Position numbers and translations under genes: made by a program
Shown: piece after piece, positions 15,101 through 24,733 of the stretch
Layout of the letters: each line of letters begins with the position of its first letter
How positions within the stretch are numbered: the first letter of the stretch is position 1
NCBI GenBank assembly: GCA_903813345.2
Contig: CAIIXF020000002.1
Coordinates: 35,687,743 to 35,751,742, forward strand
Length of the DNA: 64,000 bases
DNA from: Owenia fusiformis
Taxonomy: Eukaryota > Annelida > Polychaeta > Sabellida > Oweniidae
Direction of reading: 5' to 3'
The notes under the pieces: generated by a model
The model's input: the letters and a program-made list of their open reading frames with translations, nothing else
Told to the model about the DNA's origin: nothing
The model's database searches: none

Positions 15101-18100
15101 TTTCTGAAAATCTAACAAATTGTCAATTTAATAGCCATCTTATGAATGGTAACAATATAATTTGAAATAGATATACATAATTTCATCTATATAGTTTTAA
15201 AAAACACATCAAACACTTGTTTTGTTCTTGGTATCATGTTTCCAGAGTGAAATGAAACATCTTTCCGAACCTCATTGGAACAAAACGACATAAACACAGC
15301 ATGTTTAGGTCTCTCAATATTGTAATTGTACAAAGGAAATTTTGGTTGATTTTAAAAAAGTATCTTGTTAATGAAATAAAAGGTTTTTCTTGATTTTTAT
15401 CTATTTTGGGGGGATTTTGTTTTAATTTTTGAATACTTTTTTAAAATCAACCAAAAATTCCTTTGTATAACTTTAATATTGAGAGGTCTAAAAACATGTT
15501 GTATATGCTATTTTGTTCCAACAAGGTTCGGAAAGACATTTTATTTCATTCTCAAGAATTGGTAGAAAGGAGAAAAAAACAATTGCACTAAAAAAACAAA
15601 AAATGTTAACAAAAACAGTTATATAAAATATTTCTAAATAATTTTCGCATTAAATTGTTGTGAATCAGTCAACATTACATAAAATACCATGTTTTTTACA
15701 GAATGTTTTCAATGATTGGTTTAAGAGAAAAACATTGTTGAATTCAGTTCTCCATATCAATACCTATCCTTTGCATGTTTTCATATGAGCATAAAATGGA
15801 CTGTATCAACACTCTTTGCACTATTTTATGCCATTGTGAAGCCAATGAAAATATGTCTCAATATCCTAGAAATAGAAATAATCTTGATAAACGTCATTAA
15901 AAATGTAAAATGTACATGTCCAGTAGAACCTGTATATCTGAACACCTGGCTAATCCGAACACCTTCCAATTTGAACACTTTTTTTCGGTCCCATTTTTCC
16001 ACCCATTGACTCCCATGTTAAATAATCCTTAAAATCTGAACACCTCCTAATCTGAACAGTGAACAACCAGATATGAAAAAGTGACCTGTCTAATCTGAAC
16101 ATTTTTATCAGAAATTTGAACACCTGCCAATTTGAACGCTTTTGGCTGGTCCCATGGGTGTTCGGATTAGACAGGTTTTACCGTACATGTAAAATTACAT
16201 CTAGAAATGTGGTTTTGAAGAGTTTATCAACTTGGAAAATTAAATTTTTTTTGAAAATGTGACTTCTAGGTCGGGGAGATTCCCCATAGACTGTTGTAAA
16301 ACCACAAAAAGTAAAATATCTTTTCTTGTGTTGGGCAGATAATATTTTCTTTTACTGGACATGTTTTCATTTGTATATGTATCACATACATAAGGGTAAT
16401 ATGAAAAGTGAACCACTAAAACTGATGAATATTCAAGTTTAAGGGAATTTTGTCACACCCTGCCAGTTATTTCCCCCAAATCAGCCACCTGGTGGTGAAA
16501 CTGGTAACTACTTACTCGCATCTGAGTAATTGCATCCGACAATGTTCCCCTAGTGACTCCTACAATATTTGGTAAGATTATTGGTACAGATTGTCTGATT
16601 GTGTGTCAATTATTGGACAGCACCCCCAAGATATCTTGGGTTGGTCAGATATGATTATGACATCATAGACAAAATATCTCAGGGTTGGTCAGCAATGAGT
16701 TAAAAATATCAAAAATTATTCACCTCATTTGCTGCAGATGGTCAATATCCATACATGTCTCTATAATCTTCATGAAGTCCTCATAAGATGCAGCATAGGC
16801 ATATGTTCTCTTGTGTTCTGTCAAAAGTTTCTCCCTGTACTCATAGTATGACACTAGTTTCTGATTTATATAGTCAGGGTCACATATCATATCCACTGTA
16901 GGCTTCAAAACTGAAGTAGATATATAATATACATACAGTGTAGTGCATGTAGATTATTACAAATGTATTAGTTTGGGGTTTCAGCTTTATATTAGGACTC
17001 CTTCTTGCTGTTCAACAAATAAAATCAACAACAATGCATTACCATGCATAATGTCACAACCTACCATTTGTTACAAATGCCGAACATCAATCACCAAATG
17101 CTGACTGCCGACCACTTAAGGTATGGTGATATAAAAATTAGAACCAGAACAACGGCAACGCCAAAGCGTAGCGAATCCCATCGAATGGCTGGCATTTTTA
17201 CATACGAAATATAGCAAATATCATTAAATAACACCCATAAGAAAGGGCAACATTTTCAAAATGGTTGATCACAAGCCAAGTTGTCATTAGAAGAGGTAAT
17301 ATGCTTTTAAGAAGCCACATATAAAATTCTTAAAAAATCGCCAATGCTGGCTATTTTTTAAAATGGCCGCTTACTACTCAAAATGTCATAATACGAGGGT
17401 TGTCCCAGAAGTAATGCACTATATGTTCTAACTTCATCAATAATTGATATTTGTCCATGAAATTTTCAGTAAATGTTCCTTAGAGAATTTCATCCTGCTT
17501 GCAGCGAGAAGACGGACCGGTTCGGGGCAATCTGCTTGCAGCGAGAAGACGGACCGGTTCGGGGCAATAGCTGATGAAATTCTTTGTCACAAAGTTTGGC
17601 ATTTTTTATAAAATCAAACGCGCGTCATTGAAACTCACAAGATGTAAATAGCATGTCATTTACATCATACCTTGATGGGGAAAAATAGATCTTATATGTT
17701 AGAAGTACTAAATAAAAGTTATCGTCAAAATGAGACAGTCGTTCTCGAGAGAAAAGAGCATAAATGCGCATTTAGAGAGTTTTAGTCCGTTTAAAAATCT
17801 GTAAAAAATTGGGGTACTTAAAAGCATCGGGAGGCATCATATATTTCAAATTAGACACGAGGAAGTCAATATTGAGCAAGTTATGGCTGTTTTAAATTCA
17901 AATAAAACTGTTAACCCGTACCGGTCCAGCTTTTGACCCGTACCGGTCAATTTTCGTTAGCTGCGTATACCAAGGGTGTGTTATCAGGTGAGAATTGCAG
18001 CCATTTTTGCAATTTCTTGACTGTGACTGTATTTGAATTTGTGACTATTGAAATGTGGTATTATGACATCACAGTGCTAAATGTCATTATTTGTACTTTG

Positions 18101-21100
18101 TTAACATCATGCTGAATAAATTTAACAATTTCCCAAACATTTTGATCATTTAACCCCATGTTGTTATAGCAACCATCTTAAGACTTAATATTAATGTTGA
18201 ATGCTGAAACTTCAGGATATAATAGATAAAACTTCAATTATTATATACACAAAATTTCAGCTGAATTGAAGAATATTGAAGAAAGTTAGAGCATATAGTG
18301 CATTACTTCTGGGACAACCCTCGTACAGTATGCAATCCTTACTAGATAATAAACACACTACCCTACCTCGATAGCGCATGCGCAAATTTTTTGGCTTTCA
18401 ATCAGGTCGCTTTTGAGTATATCGACTGCTTAGTGAAAAGGTTAATACGTTTGGTGCTCGGAGTGAGTCAATATTGCTATTCGCTGAACTTCAGTGGTGC
18501 AATAGTGAAGTCCATGTTCCGAGTTATATGATACAGTAGTTGAAGAAATACTGTAAATAATATCGTTTTAAATTTTAAAATATTTGATATGTCATAGTAC
18601 ACGGTACACAGCTGCAAAAGTTGATCAATACAGGGTACAAGGAATGTAAATTGTTCAATAGTACAGGGAGCGAGAAAGTAAGCTGATTATACTGACATAC
18701 TATGTCCCGATCTCATGTATATTTACGTTGCAAACAGTGAAAATAATACTAAAAAGGCCGCCTGTTGATGCTTTGAGGTGTCATCAATTGTTATTTAATC
18801 CAAATAAAGTAAACATTATTTAGTAGATTTAGACATGGGCTTTCAGGTCGTAAATGCATTTTAGTCATTAAATTAACAAGAAGGCTAGATTATACGTGTT
18901 ACTAGGGTATCAAATTGAAATAAAATAACGAAATCAAATATAAATACGTAAGTGATAAATGACTATTGGCTATCAGGATTAATGACTATCCGCTATTCAG
19001 AATAATTAAAATTGCGTGAACTACATGTAAAGAATCTTTGTATATAACCCCTTGAATGGTCTAATTCACTACCGTCCTCAAAAACCGATCATTTAAAATA
19101 GTTTGTTCAAAATACCACCATGCCACGACATTTTGTTCTTCACGATTTGCTGTAGAGGTGATATGACGTCGTATTTCTCTATTATTGTAAAAAAACTAAT
19201 ACCAGATCGATGTAGTCTTATATGACGTGTTGAATGTCAGATGTTTTTGGATGGTATCTGCTCCAGTGATTTTACATTTAATCATGAAACGCTCATCACA
19301 AGACACCTCGAAACAAACATTATCCTCCTTGTGACAAGAGGAAAAATGTTTCACAATATGTTATGCCTTACGGCAAAGTAAAGATACATTTCTGGGACGA
19401 CTATTTTGCATCTTAAGATTTTAGAAAGACAATTAATTCACAAAAGTACAGTTGAATAACATACTGGAAAACGTATCCACATATAACACGATGACAAGCA
19501 GTTTAAATAACAGTTTACTGGGGTTTTGTTACATATCAATGTAACATTTTCGAAGGGAAACTTACATGCTCCCTGTACGTTGACAGATTTACTGAAATGT
19601 ATCGTGTATTGCATTAAGTTTTGCTTCACTGCGCCCACTATTATCTATCTTTGCCTATAGTGGTTTTTTGCCAACAATATTCTACAAACTGCTTGATGAA
19701 TTAATTCTATGTCTGGTATAACACTAAAAATAAATGTAAAATGTATTTTACGTTCAGAAATATGGAATTAAACCCACGTCCTCCATTTGCAACTTAGCTG
19801 TACCCTGTCTCCCTTTTAAACGTGGTCACGTGGTAGGGTAGTGTGATAAAGGCACATAATCAGCCATAAATTCTCTTGCAGCAAAATACACAATTTGTAA
19901 CATATCAATGACACCAATCTGAATCTGAATCATTCTAACTTGCAATAGTGAAAAATTACAGTACAGTTCCTACCTTTTAGTTTGTTTACTGTTCAGGACT
20001 GAAGATTTTCAATGCAAAATATTCCTTTTAGATATCTAATACAGAAAAGTTCCAACCAATTTGTACACTCAGTTATTGGATATTTTTGACACTTTCATTT
20101 AAAGCACGAAATTAGCCAATTTAAGAACAAGTTTATAAGGGTAATTCTTCACCTCTTCATATTGATACAAGAAACATGTACCCTGCTAAATCACCCAGAT
20201 TGAATGACCAAGCAAGCAATAAATGATATTATTAAATCAATCCTATTACATTTTAACCAATAAAGTGATTCATCACATTCAGAAATTGCAATGTTAAAAT
20301 TTGTGTTTTTTAATGATTATATTTTTCACTGCTTCTAACTAAAAAGCTGAAAAACATATCTTGAAGTTAAAAAGTTAAAACCATTACTTCTGAATTTTGA
20401 ATTTACCTTGTCTCCAAACAGTCCAATGTGAAGCCTACAACTCAGTATACCAATGATTGTTTTATGAGGTGTTCTGGAGCTCGACTAGGGTCTAGTCAGA
20501 GCTTGTGTCAGGCTGGGCAGAGCTTAGACATGGTTGATATGTCAGATCACTGACAGTGGCTGGGTAAAACCAACCTTGTCTTTTGACCTGACACTGCTCG
20601 TGTCTGGGATTGGGGTGTCCACTGGGGAGGGTGATGGGAACACAGCAGCTCAGAACACCAATGATTGTTTTATGAGGTGTTCTGTAGTTTGACTTGGGTC
20701 TAGTCATAGCTCAGTACACCAATGATTGTTTTATGAGGTGTTCTGTAGCTTGACTGGGACCTAGTCATAGCTCAGTACACCAATGATTGTTTTATGAGGT
20801 GTTCTGTAGCTTGACTGGGACCTAGTCATAGCTCAGTACACCAATGATTGTTTTAAGAGGTGTTCTGTAGCTTGACTAGGGTCTATTCATAGCTCATGTT
20901 CCCGTGTCTGGTATTTGGGTGTCCATGGGAAAATTTTGTCCATGGGGAAAGGTGATTTACAGGGAGGGTCAAATTGGGTAAAGAGGTAGTTTGGGAGAGT
21001 TGTCCAAGGAAGGATGTGACCTATATGAACAGCTCTCCAAAATTACTCCTGAAGCCTATGACCCAAACCCTGTAAGTCACCACCTTCCCATGGCAGGGAA

Positions 21101-23569
21101 AGGGGGAGAGGGACAGGGGGAGAGATGAGTTCCCCCTGTCTCTGTCTCCCTTCTCTCAGGGGGAGAGGGGAATGGATAGGGGGGAGGGGATAGGGGGGAG
21201 GGGATAGGGGGGAGGGGATAGGGGGGAGGGGATAGGGGGGAGGGGATAGGGGGGAGGGGATAGGGGGGAGGGGATAGGGGGGAGGGGATAGGGGGAGGGG
21301 ATAGGGGGAGGGGATAGGGGGAGGGGATAGGGGGGAGGGGATAGGGGGGAGGGGGATAGGGGGGAGGGGATAGGGGGAGGGGATAGGGGGGAGGGGATAG
21401 GGGGGAGGGGATAGGGGGGAGGGGATAGGGGGGAGGGGATAGGGGGAGGGGATTTATTGTAAAATGATAATGTCAAATTCATAAGAGAATGTTCCGAAAT
21501 ATGTGCTTTCGAACTCACCTTAAAAAATATAAACATAGTATACCAGGTAAATCGCATAGCATACGAGTCGAAAAAGGAAGCATTCCTAAATATTGCCCTG
21601 TCTCACTTCTTAAAAATTACCTCAACTTGAGGGGTATGTCAGAAGGCCCGCTGTTTTTGCAATCAAACACAACACAAGTCGCACAAAAATGGCCGCCATT
21701 TTTAAATGAGTGACCATTTTGAAAATCGATTTTTGAGCAGAACTCCTACCCCCATTGGGTATATGTGTACAAAGTATGAACAAAATCGGGCCAACGGTAT
21801 TTGAGTTATTGCCCGGACGGACAGACAGACGGACTGACGTACGTACAGATGGACGGAAGGAGGTGTTCCCTATATCCCTCCTAACTTCGTTCGATGGGAT
21901 AATAATTGTTAAATTAATATATGTTTTATATATGAAGTTACCAGAACAAGCTATAAGTTCCCGTAACAGCTGCCTACAGCTGTCATTCTCCCTGTATTTG
22001 GGTGGTAGCATTGTTAACAGCAGTGTTTCTGTGACGTGACGTAAGAAATCAATCTCCCTCTCTTCACTGGCTAACCACGGCAAGAGACGGAACTTTACCT
22101 TCTCTCCATCTGGACCTTTCCTGAAAGAATATGCCACATAGAGTACATGTTACAGCGTGACACAGAGAGAGGAAGCAGAATTTGTCAATTTTTTCCCACT
22201 TGTGAAGGTGACGTGTGTAGAGACCACGGGAATGGTCACAACTAGCCTTTGATTAACTTGTGGATGTAAGATGTGTGTTCGGTCATAACTTTTGCTTGAA
22301 GCAAGACATGGAGGTAAGGTGTATAAGGCGAGGGGGTCACAATTGATGATTGACTTGTGATTGTGAGGTGAGGGTCACAACAGTAGTGACAACAGAACGT
22401 GTAATTGACATGGTAACAATGGTTACTTCACCAGGGAGGGGGTCACAATTGATGATTGACTTGTGATTGTGAGGTGTATAACAGGGTCACAACAGTGGTG
22501 ACAACAGAAAGTGTAATTGACAGGGTCACAACAGTAGTGACAACAGAAAGTGTCACTGTATGTAAGCTGAAGACTTGTTAGTCATTGTTAGTTGAACGAC
22601 TGTACATAAGTTAATCTTACCCAGCAGATATCTTGACTTTTTCAAGGTGCTCTGTCATTTTCTCAACAGCATCCTGTGCCATGAACTTCACCATGTCAAC
22701 CTTAACCAGTCTGTCTCTCAGGTTGCCTAGCAACTGCCAGATATCTTCACTGTAATGCAAACATCAAACATTGTTACCATGTCAACATTAACCAGTTTCT
22801 CTCTCAGGTTGCCTAGCAACTGCAAGATACTGTCAATGTAATGCAAAAATCAAATATTGTAACCAGGTCAACCTTAACCAGTCTGTCTCTCAGGTTGCCT
22901 ACCATCTGCCAGATATCTTCACTGTAATGCAAACATCATACATTGTTACCATGTCAATTTAAACTAGTCTGTCTCCTTTTAACTAGAATTGATCTCTCAT
23001 AGCAAGTAAGTTGAAAATCACTTTGCGAGACAATATAAAATTAAAGAAATAAAGATTTTTCAATTCTGCATACTCACTGCATTGTTGTCAGTAGTAAGTG
23101 TTGGTCTATACTGAGATCTTTATACCATGTAAGCACATAGTCCCTTAGAATGTAATCCAAAACCTCTTGAATTGCAACATCTAGGTTACTTGATATGACA
23201 ACTTTTGGCACAGGAGGTTTCTCTTGCTGTCTACCGCGCTACAAAATCATTATAATATTATATAGATAATAAAACGTATGGGATTCGTTTTGTGAATGGA
23301 TTAAGTACACACAATTGTTAAATTTCATTAATTGTATAACTCACCATAATTCGAGTTAGGAGAGCATGTGCTACAGTCCCAGCCTGCTCAACAGGAGGAG
23401 GATGGTACTGCTTCCCAGAACACAACATCATCTCAAAACCCAACATTGCTCCAATAAACGGCACTATGATATAGATGCTCCATCGTATCAGAGCCAAAGT
23501 CACTCCAGTATATAGAGACCAACTCAGTATGACACTAAGAGCAGCTGCCAAATATAAAACTTTCCCCAT
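2693..23569 (-). CDS. SNX25: Sorting nexin 25-like protein, 21 coding exons
   Basis: This is a membrane-anchored sorting nexin of the RGS-PX group, expected to act on endosomal membranes in receptor trafficking; members of the group bind phosphoinositides through PX. Exons in transcript order: 23569-23345, 23238-23078, 22749-22621, 22120-21942, 16910-16724, 14621-14471, 14117-14001, 13598-13507, 13014-12849, 12434-12293, 11906-11725, 11300-11160, 10678-10457, 10175-10062, 7900-7767, 6199-6143, 5757-5611, 4927-4840, 4163-4070, 3617-3517, 2947-2693. Every junction is AG/GT. The lengths sum to 3084 nt, giving 1027 residues plus TGA with no internal stop, which supports completeness. Domain order and many residues match SNX25 as I remember it, for example the nexin-C stretch RETVDWLFCESMLIYYIHLF and the PXA stretch DPDYIN. 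SNX13, SNX14 and SNX19 share the plan but fit less well. The start is the ATG at 23569. A T-rich acceptor just upstream (exon edge 23587, same frame) means a further 5' exon is possible. Confidence 0.93.
4580..4765. mobile_element. TA-flanked MITE, CAGGGTGACACAAA ends
   Basis: A 186-bp element between SNX25 exons 18 and 19 with inverted ends CAGGGTGACACAAA and TTTGTTTCACCCTG flanked by TA. Similar single ends occur at 3905 and 4802-4811. Confidence 0.7.
5390..5540. mobile_element. MITE with CAATGAAACCTGT ends in a SNX25 intron
   Basis: A 151-bp TA-flanked element between SNX25 exons 17 and 18. Ends CAATGAAACCTGT and ATAGGTTTTCATTG are inverted, and inner AGTGAACA phrases again resemble the CAGTA families. 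Confidence 0.65.
6992..7146. repeat. Fold-back element in SNX25 intron 15
   Basis: Inverted arms of about 70 bp (including GGTGAATACCTGTA and its inverse) meet around a short loop. Just upstream, near 6590-6700, a short phrase containing ACGATTTTTTC is repeated. Confidence 0.7.
7767..11906 (-). CDS. SNX25: SNX25 exons 11-15: coiled coil and PX domain
   Basis: Exons 11-12 (about residues 517-624) are acidic and heptad-rich (KLEKIDEKLMNKTQALQALK, then KLEEEIENEIEGLEANKRQL), forming the coiled coil between RGS and PX. Exons 13-15 (about residues 625-780) encode the PX domain: the strand YFVIIINTSEI, the helix SRTLEDFHALHEKL and the end SQSEAVYAFFSPSPEYLK. An inserted Ser/Thr/His-rich loop lies between the first strand and SRTLEDF, longer than I recall for vertebrate SNX25. 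The donor of exon 14 is only about 18 bp from the end of a mariner-like MITE (9671-10043). Confidence 0.92.
8138..9565. mobile_element. Long copy of a pogo/mariner-like element
   Basis: The ends are CAGTAGAACCTGT and ACAGGTTTTACTG with TA on each side. The terminal parts consist of repeated short phrases such as CTGAACACC and TTTGAACAC. Compared with the 263-bp copy at 15921-16183, this copy has about 1.18 kb of extra interior (8315-9493), within which a 239-bp block (from 8561 and again from 8800) is tandemly duplicated. No transposase frame is visible. Confidence 0.75.
9671..10043. mobile_element. Mariner-like MITE beside SNX25 exon 14
   Basis: A 373-bp TA-flanked element with inverted ends CAGGGTGATCCAGAAGTAAT and (inverse) CGAGGGGTGATCAATAAGTA. 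Its edge is 18 bp from the end of exon 14, so it lies inside the donor-side intron next to the splice site. Confidence 0.7.
10226..10418. repeat. Short tandem repeat of GGATAATATCAA
   Basis: Between SNX25 exons 13 and 14, the phrase AGGATAATATCAATT recurs with small changes about ten times. Confidence 0.85.
12293..14117 (-). CDS. SNX25: SNX25 exons 7-10: RGS-like domain
   Basis: These four exons encode about residues 345-516. Exon 7 carries the linker ending in GQK. Exons 8-10 give the RGS-homology helices, with ILSFSLIMNTEIARNHFMKY, FWIATGRLKS, EIYQMYLVSQTSVVKLYL and the closing stretch ILEEQHYHSFIVSDIYHQYM. RGS domains of sorting nexins often lack GTPase-activating function, so G-protein regulation should not be assumed. 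Exon 9 (13014-12849) is bracketed by two copies of a dispersed repeat at about 12620-12795 and 13040-13170. Confidence 0.92.
12600..13170. repeat. Two copies of a dispersed repeat around SNX25 exon 9
   Basis: The phrase TTTGTTACAGATGCCAAA, followed by AACACCAAC, CCACAAAAAAGTTGGAGAC and GTCATCAC...GTGGTG, occurs at 12620-12795 and 13040-13170. Related copies lie at 6285-6395, 17035-17125, 33005-33175 and 38686-38800 (the last two inverted). Confidence 0.7.
14471..23569 (-). CDS. SNX25: SNX25 exons 1-6: membrane segment and PXA domain
   Basis: Exon 1 (residues 1-75) starts MGKVLYLAAALSVILSW and holds two hydrophobic stretches at about residues 3-22 and 25-45, as expected for the N-terminal membrane anchor of this group. 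Exons 2-6 (residues 76-344) make up the PXA domain from about residue 94 onward, including LDYILRDYVLTWYKDLS, RLLPWLASEEREIDFLRHV, DPDYIN and YAYAASYEDFMKII. PXA domains of this group lie next to the membrane and have been linked to lipid binding or transfer. Exon 4 joins to exon 5 across a 5-kb intron with no missing segment: the split codon gives S-V-L-K-P, as in SNX25 proteins. That intron carries two transposons and two minisatellites. Confidence 0.92.
15921..16183. mobile_element. Short deletion-type copy of the same element
   Basis: This 263-bp copy has the same ends and terminal GAACAC-rich text as the element at 8138-9565. The two halves join directly at about 16113, exactly where the long copy has its interior. 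It is a MITE formed by internal deletion. Confidence 0.8.
17394..18323. mobile_element. Mariner-like element, 930 bp, SNX25 intron 4
   Basis: The inverted ends CGAGGGTTGTCCCAGAAGTA are flanked by TA. Inner arms also match (GCACTATATGTTCTAACTTC and its inverse). A 37-bp segment rich in CGG is directly repeated at 17495-17531 and 17532-17568. No intact transposase frame is seen. Confidence 0.85.
18355..19844. mobile_element. Probable DNA transposon with ACACTACCCTACC ends
   Basis: The 13-bp inverted termini ACACTACCCTACC and GGTAGGGTAGTGT lie 1.49 kb apart, starting only 31 bp beyond the mariner-like element. I find no convincing target duplication and no transposase frame, so the boundaries are provisional. 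Confidence 0.5.
20440..20895. repeat. 61-bp minisatellite in SNX25 intron 4
   Basis: A unit containing CACCAATGATTGTTTTATGA and a downstream CTAGTCATAGC recurs; three consecutive starts (AGCTCAG at 20708, 20769 and 20830) are exactly 61 bp apart. Earlier copies near 20440 and 20650 are separated by a unique insert. Confidence 0.85.
21164..21452. repeat. G-rich 15-16-bp minisatellite, G-quadruplex prone
   Basis: Some 18 copies of GGGGATAGGGGGGAG (units of 14-16 bp) lie in SNX25 intron 4. Runs of four to six G on the plus strand are spaced by a few bases throughout, the arrangement that forms G-quadruplexes. The SNX25 pre-mRNA carries the C-rich strand. Confidence 0.9.
22300..22560. repeat. 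Interspersed GGTCACAACAGTAGTGACAA repeats
   Basis: Between SNX25 exons 3 and 4 two phrases recur three and two times: the named one and CACAATTGATGATTGACTTG. They appear to be an irregular local duplication. Confidence 0.7.
22690..22960. repeat. Triplicated exon 3/intron junction of SNX25
   Basis: A segment of about 86 bp spanning the 5' part of SNX25 exon 3, its acceptor and adjoining intron occurs three times in a row, starting near 22690, 22777 and 22863. The first copy is the functional exon border. The other two, upstream in transcript order, keep much of the exon-like text (including CAGGTTGCCTA on the plus strand) but lack the rest of the exon. Confidence 0.8.
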
Positions 23570-23727
23570 CTCAGCTTGATACTTCAACTAAAGATGCAGA
23601 TGTAAGGTACATTTATTGCATCTTAACACTTTTATTCCCTTCATTGATATACATGCACATGTAGTCTGCACCTGAAAATAGATTTTCATCAAATGTACTA
23701 GAAAATGGCATTTCTACATGTAAGTAG

Positions 23728-23863
23728 TGTCATAATGTCTTAATTATGTTAATTAGATGCTTTATGTTATGTCATAATTGTACAAATGTGTTACGTCATA
23801 ATCTATGGAATAAATGCAGTTGATAGTCAGACACGACACGAGTGAAGTTCAATTCTCATAACA
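23728..23863 (+). repeat. 5' LTR of the gypsy element
   Basis: A 136-bp terminal repeat starting TGT and ending ACA. It contains an AATAAA polyadenylation signal near 23809 and is matched by the 3' copy at 28235-28370. Confidence 0.95.
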
Positions 23864-23953
23864 TGGTGACTAGATGTGGTTAATATTGGATTAAATTGGT
23901 GTTTATGCCGGATATTACTCATATATAGTGCTCGATAATCCTATACGACAGTA

Positions 23954-24733
23954 ATGGCATCATTTAGACTGACACCACCGGAAAATTTGGATACAAATAA
24001 CCCGAAACTATGGAGGTTCTGGAAGCAACGCTTCACAAGATTCAGGACAGCGGCAAAACTTGATTCTGAATCGGAGGAAAGCCAGATAAACAGTTTACTT
24101 TATATTATGGGTCCCAGATCAGAAGCGATCTATAACAGCTTTATATTCGCAGAAGGAGAGGATAGATCTAAATATGAAACCATTTTGAGGAAATTCGACG
24201 AGTATTTCGTTCCTAAAGTTAATGTGATAGACGAGCAGCGGCGTTTTCATGAGATCGCACAAAACTCTTCGTCTGTTGACACGTTCCTGAGAGAACTGTA
24301 CAAACAATCAGAGGTTTGCGCTTTCGAAAATAAAGAGACGGAAATACTTCATCAGTTTGTTAATGGACTATCTAACGTGGAACTTCAAAACAAGATAAAA
24401 CTGATGGACTATTCTAAACTCACGTTGCATCGATGTACATCGAAATGGCAAGAATCCGAGAGGCTGTGCGCGAAACTGGCCCGCCTCAACCTGTTGATGC
24501 GATTAAAGCCCGTGGAAATAGTTCAAATCACCGCAAACAGAAACCCGACCGTGAATGTGGTAACTGTCTTCGTAAGCATGCAGAGGGGCAGTGTAATGCC
24601 CATGGAAAACAATGTTCCGCCTGTAAGGGCATCAGGCATTTTAAAAGGGCATGCCGCAAGACAAAAGGTGGGACTGTTAATAAACTTCCGAGTAAAAGCT
24701 CAAACAAGAAAATTGAATCTACAGAATACGTAG
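23954..24733 (+). CDS. Gypsy element gag (capsid) ORF
   Basis: This 259-codon frame encodes the retrotransposon capsid region. It starts MASFRLTPPENLDTNNPKLW and contains the helical core typical of Ty3/gypsy gag (WKQRFTRFRTAAKL, LLYIMGPRSEAIYNSF, FVNGLSNVELQNKIKLMDYS). From about codon 160 onward the frame loses similarity to gag, while the overlapping frame beginning at 24433 picks up the expected C-terminal gag sequence and a zinc knuckle. The break is therefore inside gag, upstream of the nucleocapsid. It could be a one-base indel or a translational frameshift; the sequence alone does not decide. Confidence 0.85.
   Translation: MASFRLTPPENLDTNNPKLWRFWKQRFTRFRTAAKLDSESEESQINSLLYIMGPRSEAIYNSFIFAEGEDRSKYETILRKFDEYFVPKVNVIDEQRRFHEIAQNSSSVDTFLRELYKQSEVCAFENKETEILHQFVNGLSNVELQNKIKLMDYSKLTLHRCTSKWQESERLCAKLARLNLLMRLKPVEIVQITANRNPTVNVVTVFVSMQRGSVMPMENNVPPVRASGILKGHAARQKVGLLINFRVKAQTRKLNLQNT

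Noticed and set aside
21156-21557. 133-codon minus-strand frame of proline/serine/tyrosine repeats
   Set aside because: It is the translation of the G-rich minisatellite in a SNX25 intron, with no splice signals or unique sequence.
21622-22137. 171-codon minus-strand frame
   Set aside because: Only 21942-22120 is SNX25 exon 4. The rest reads through the intron and a dispersed repeat.
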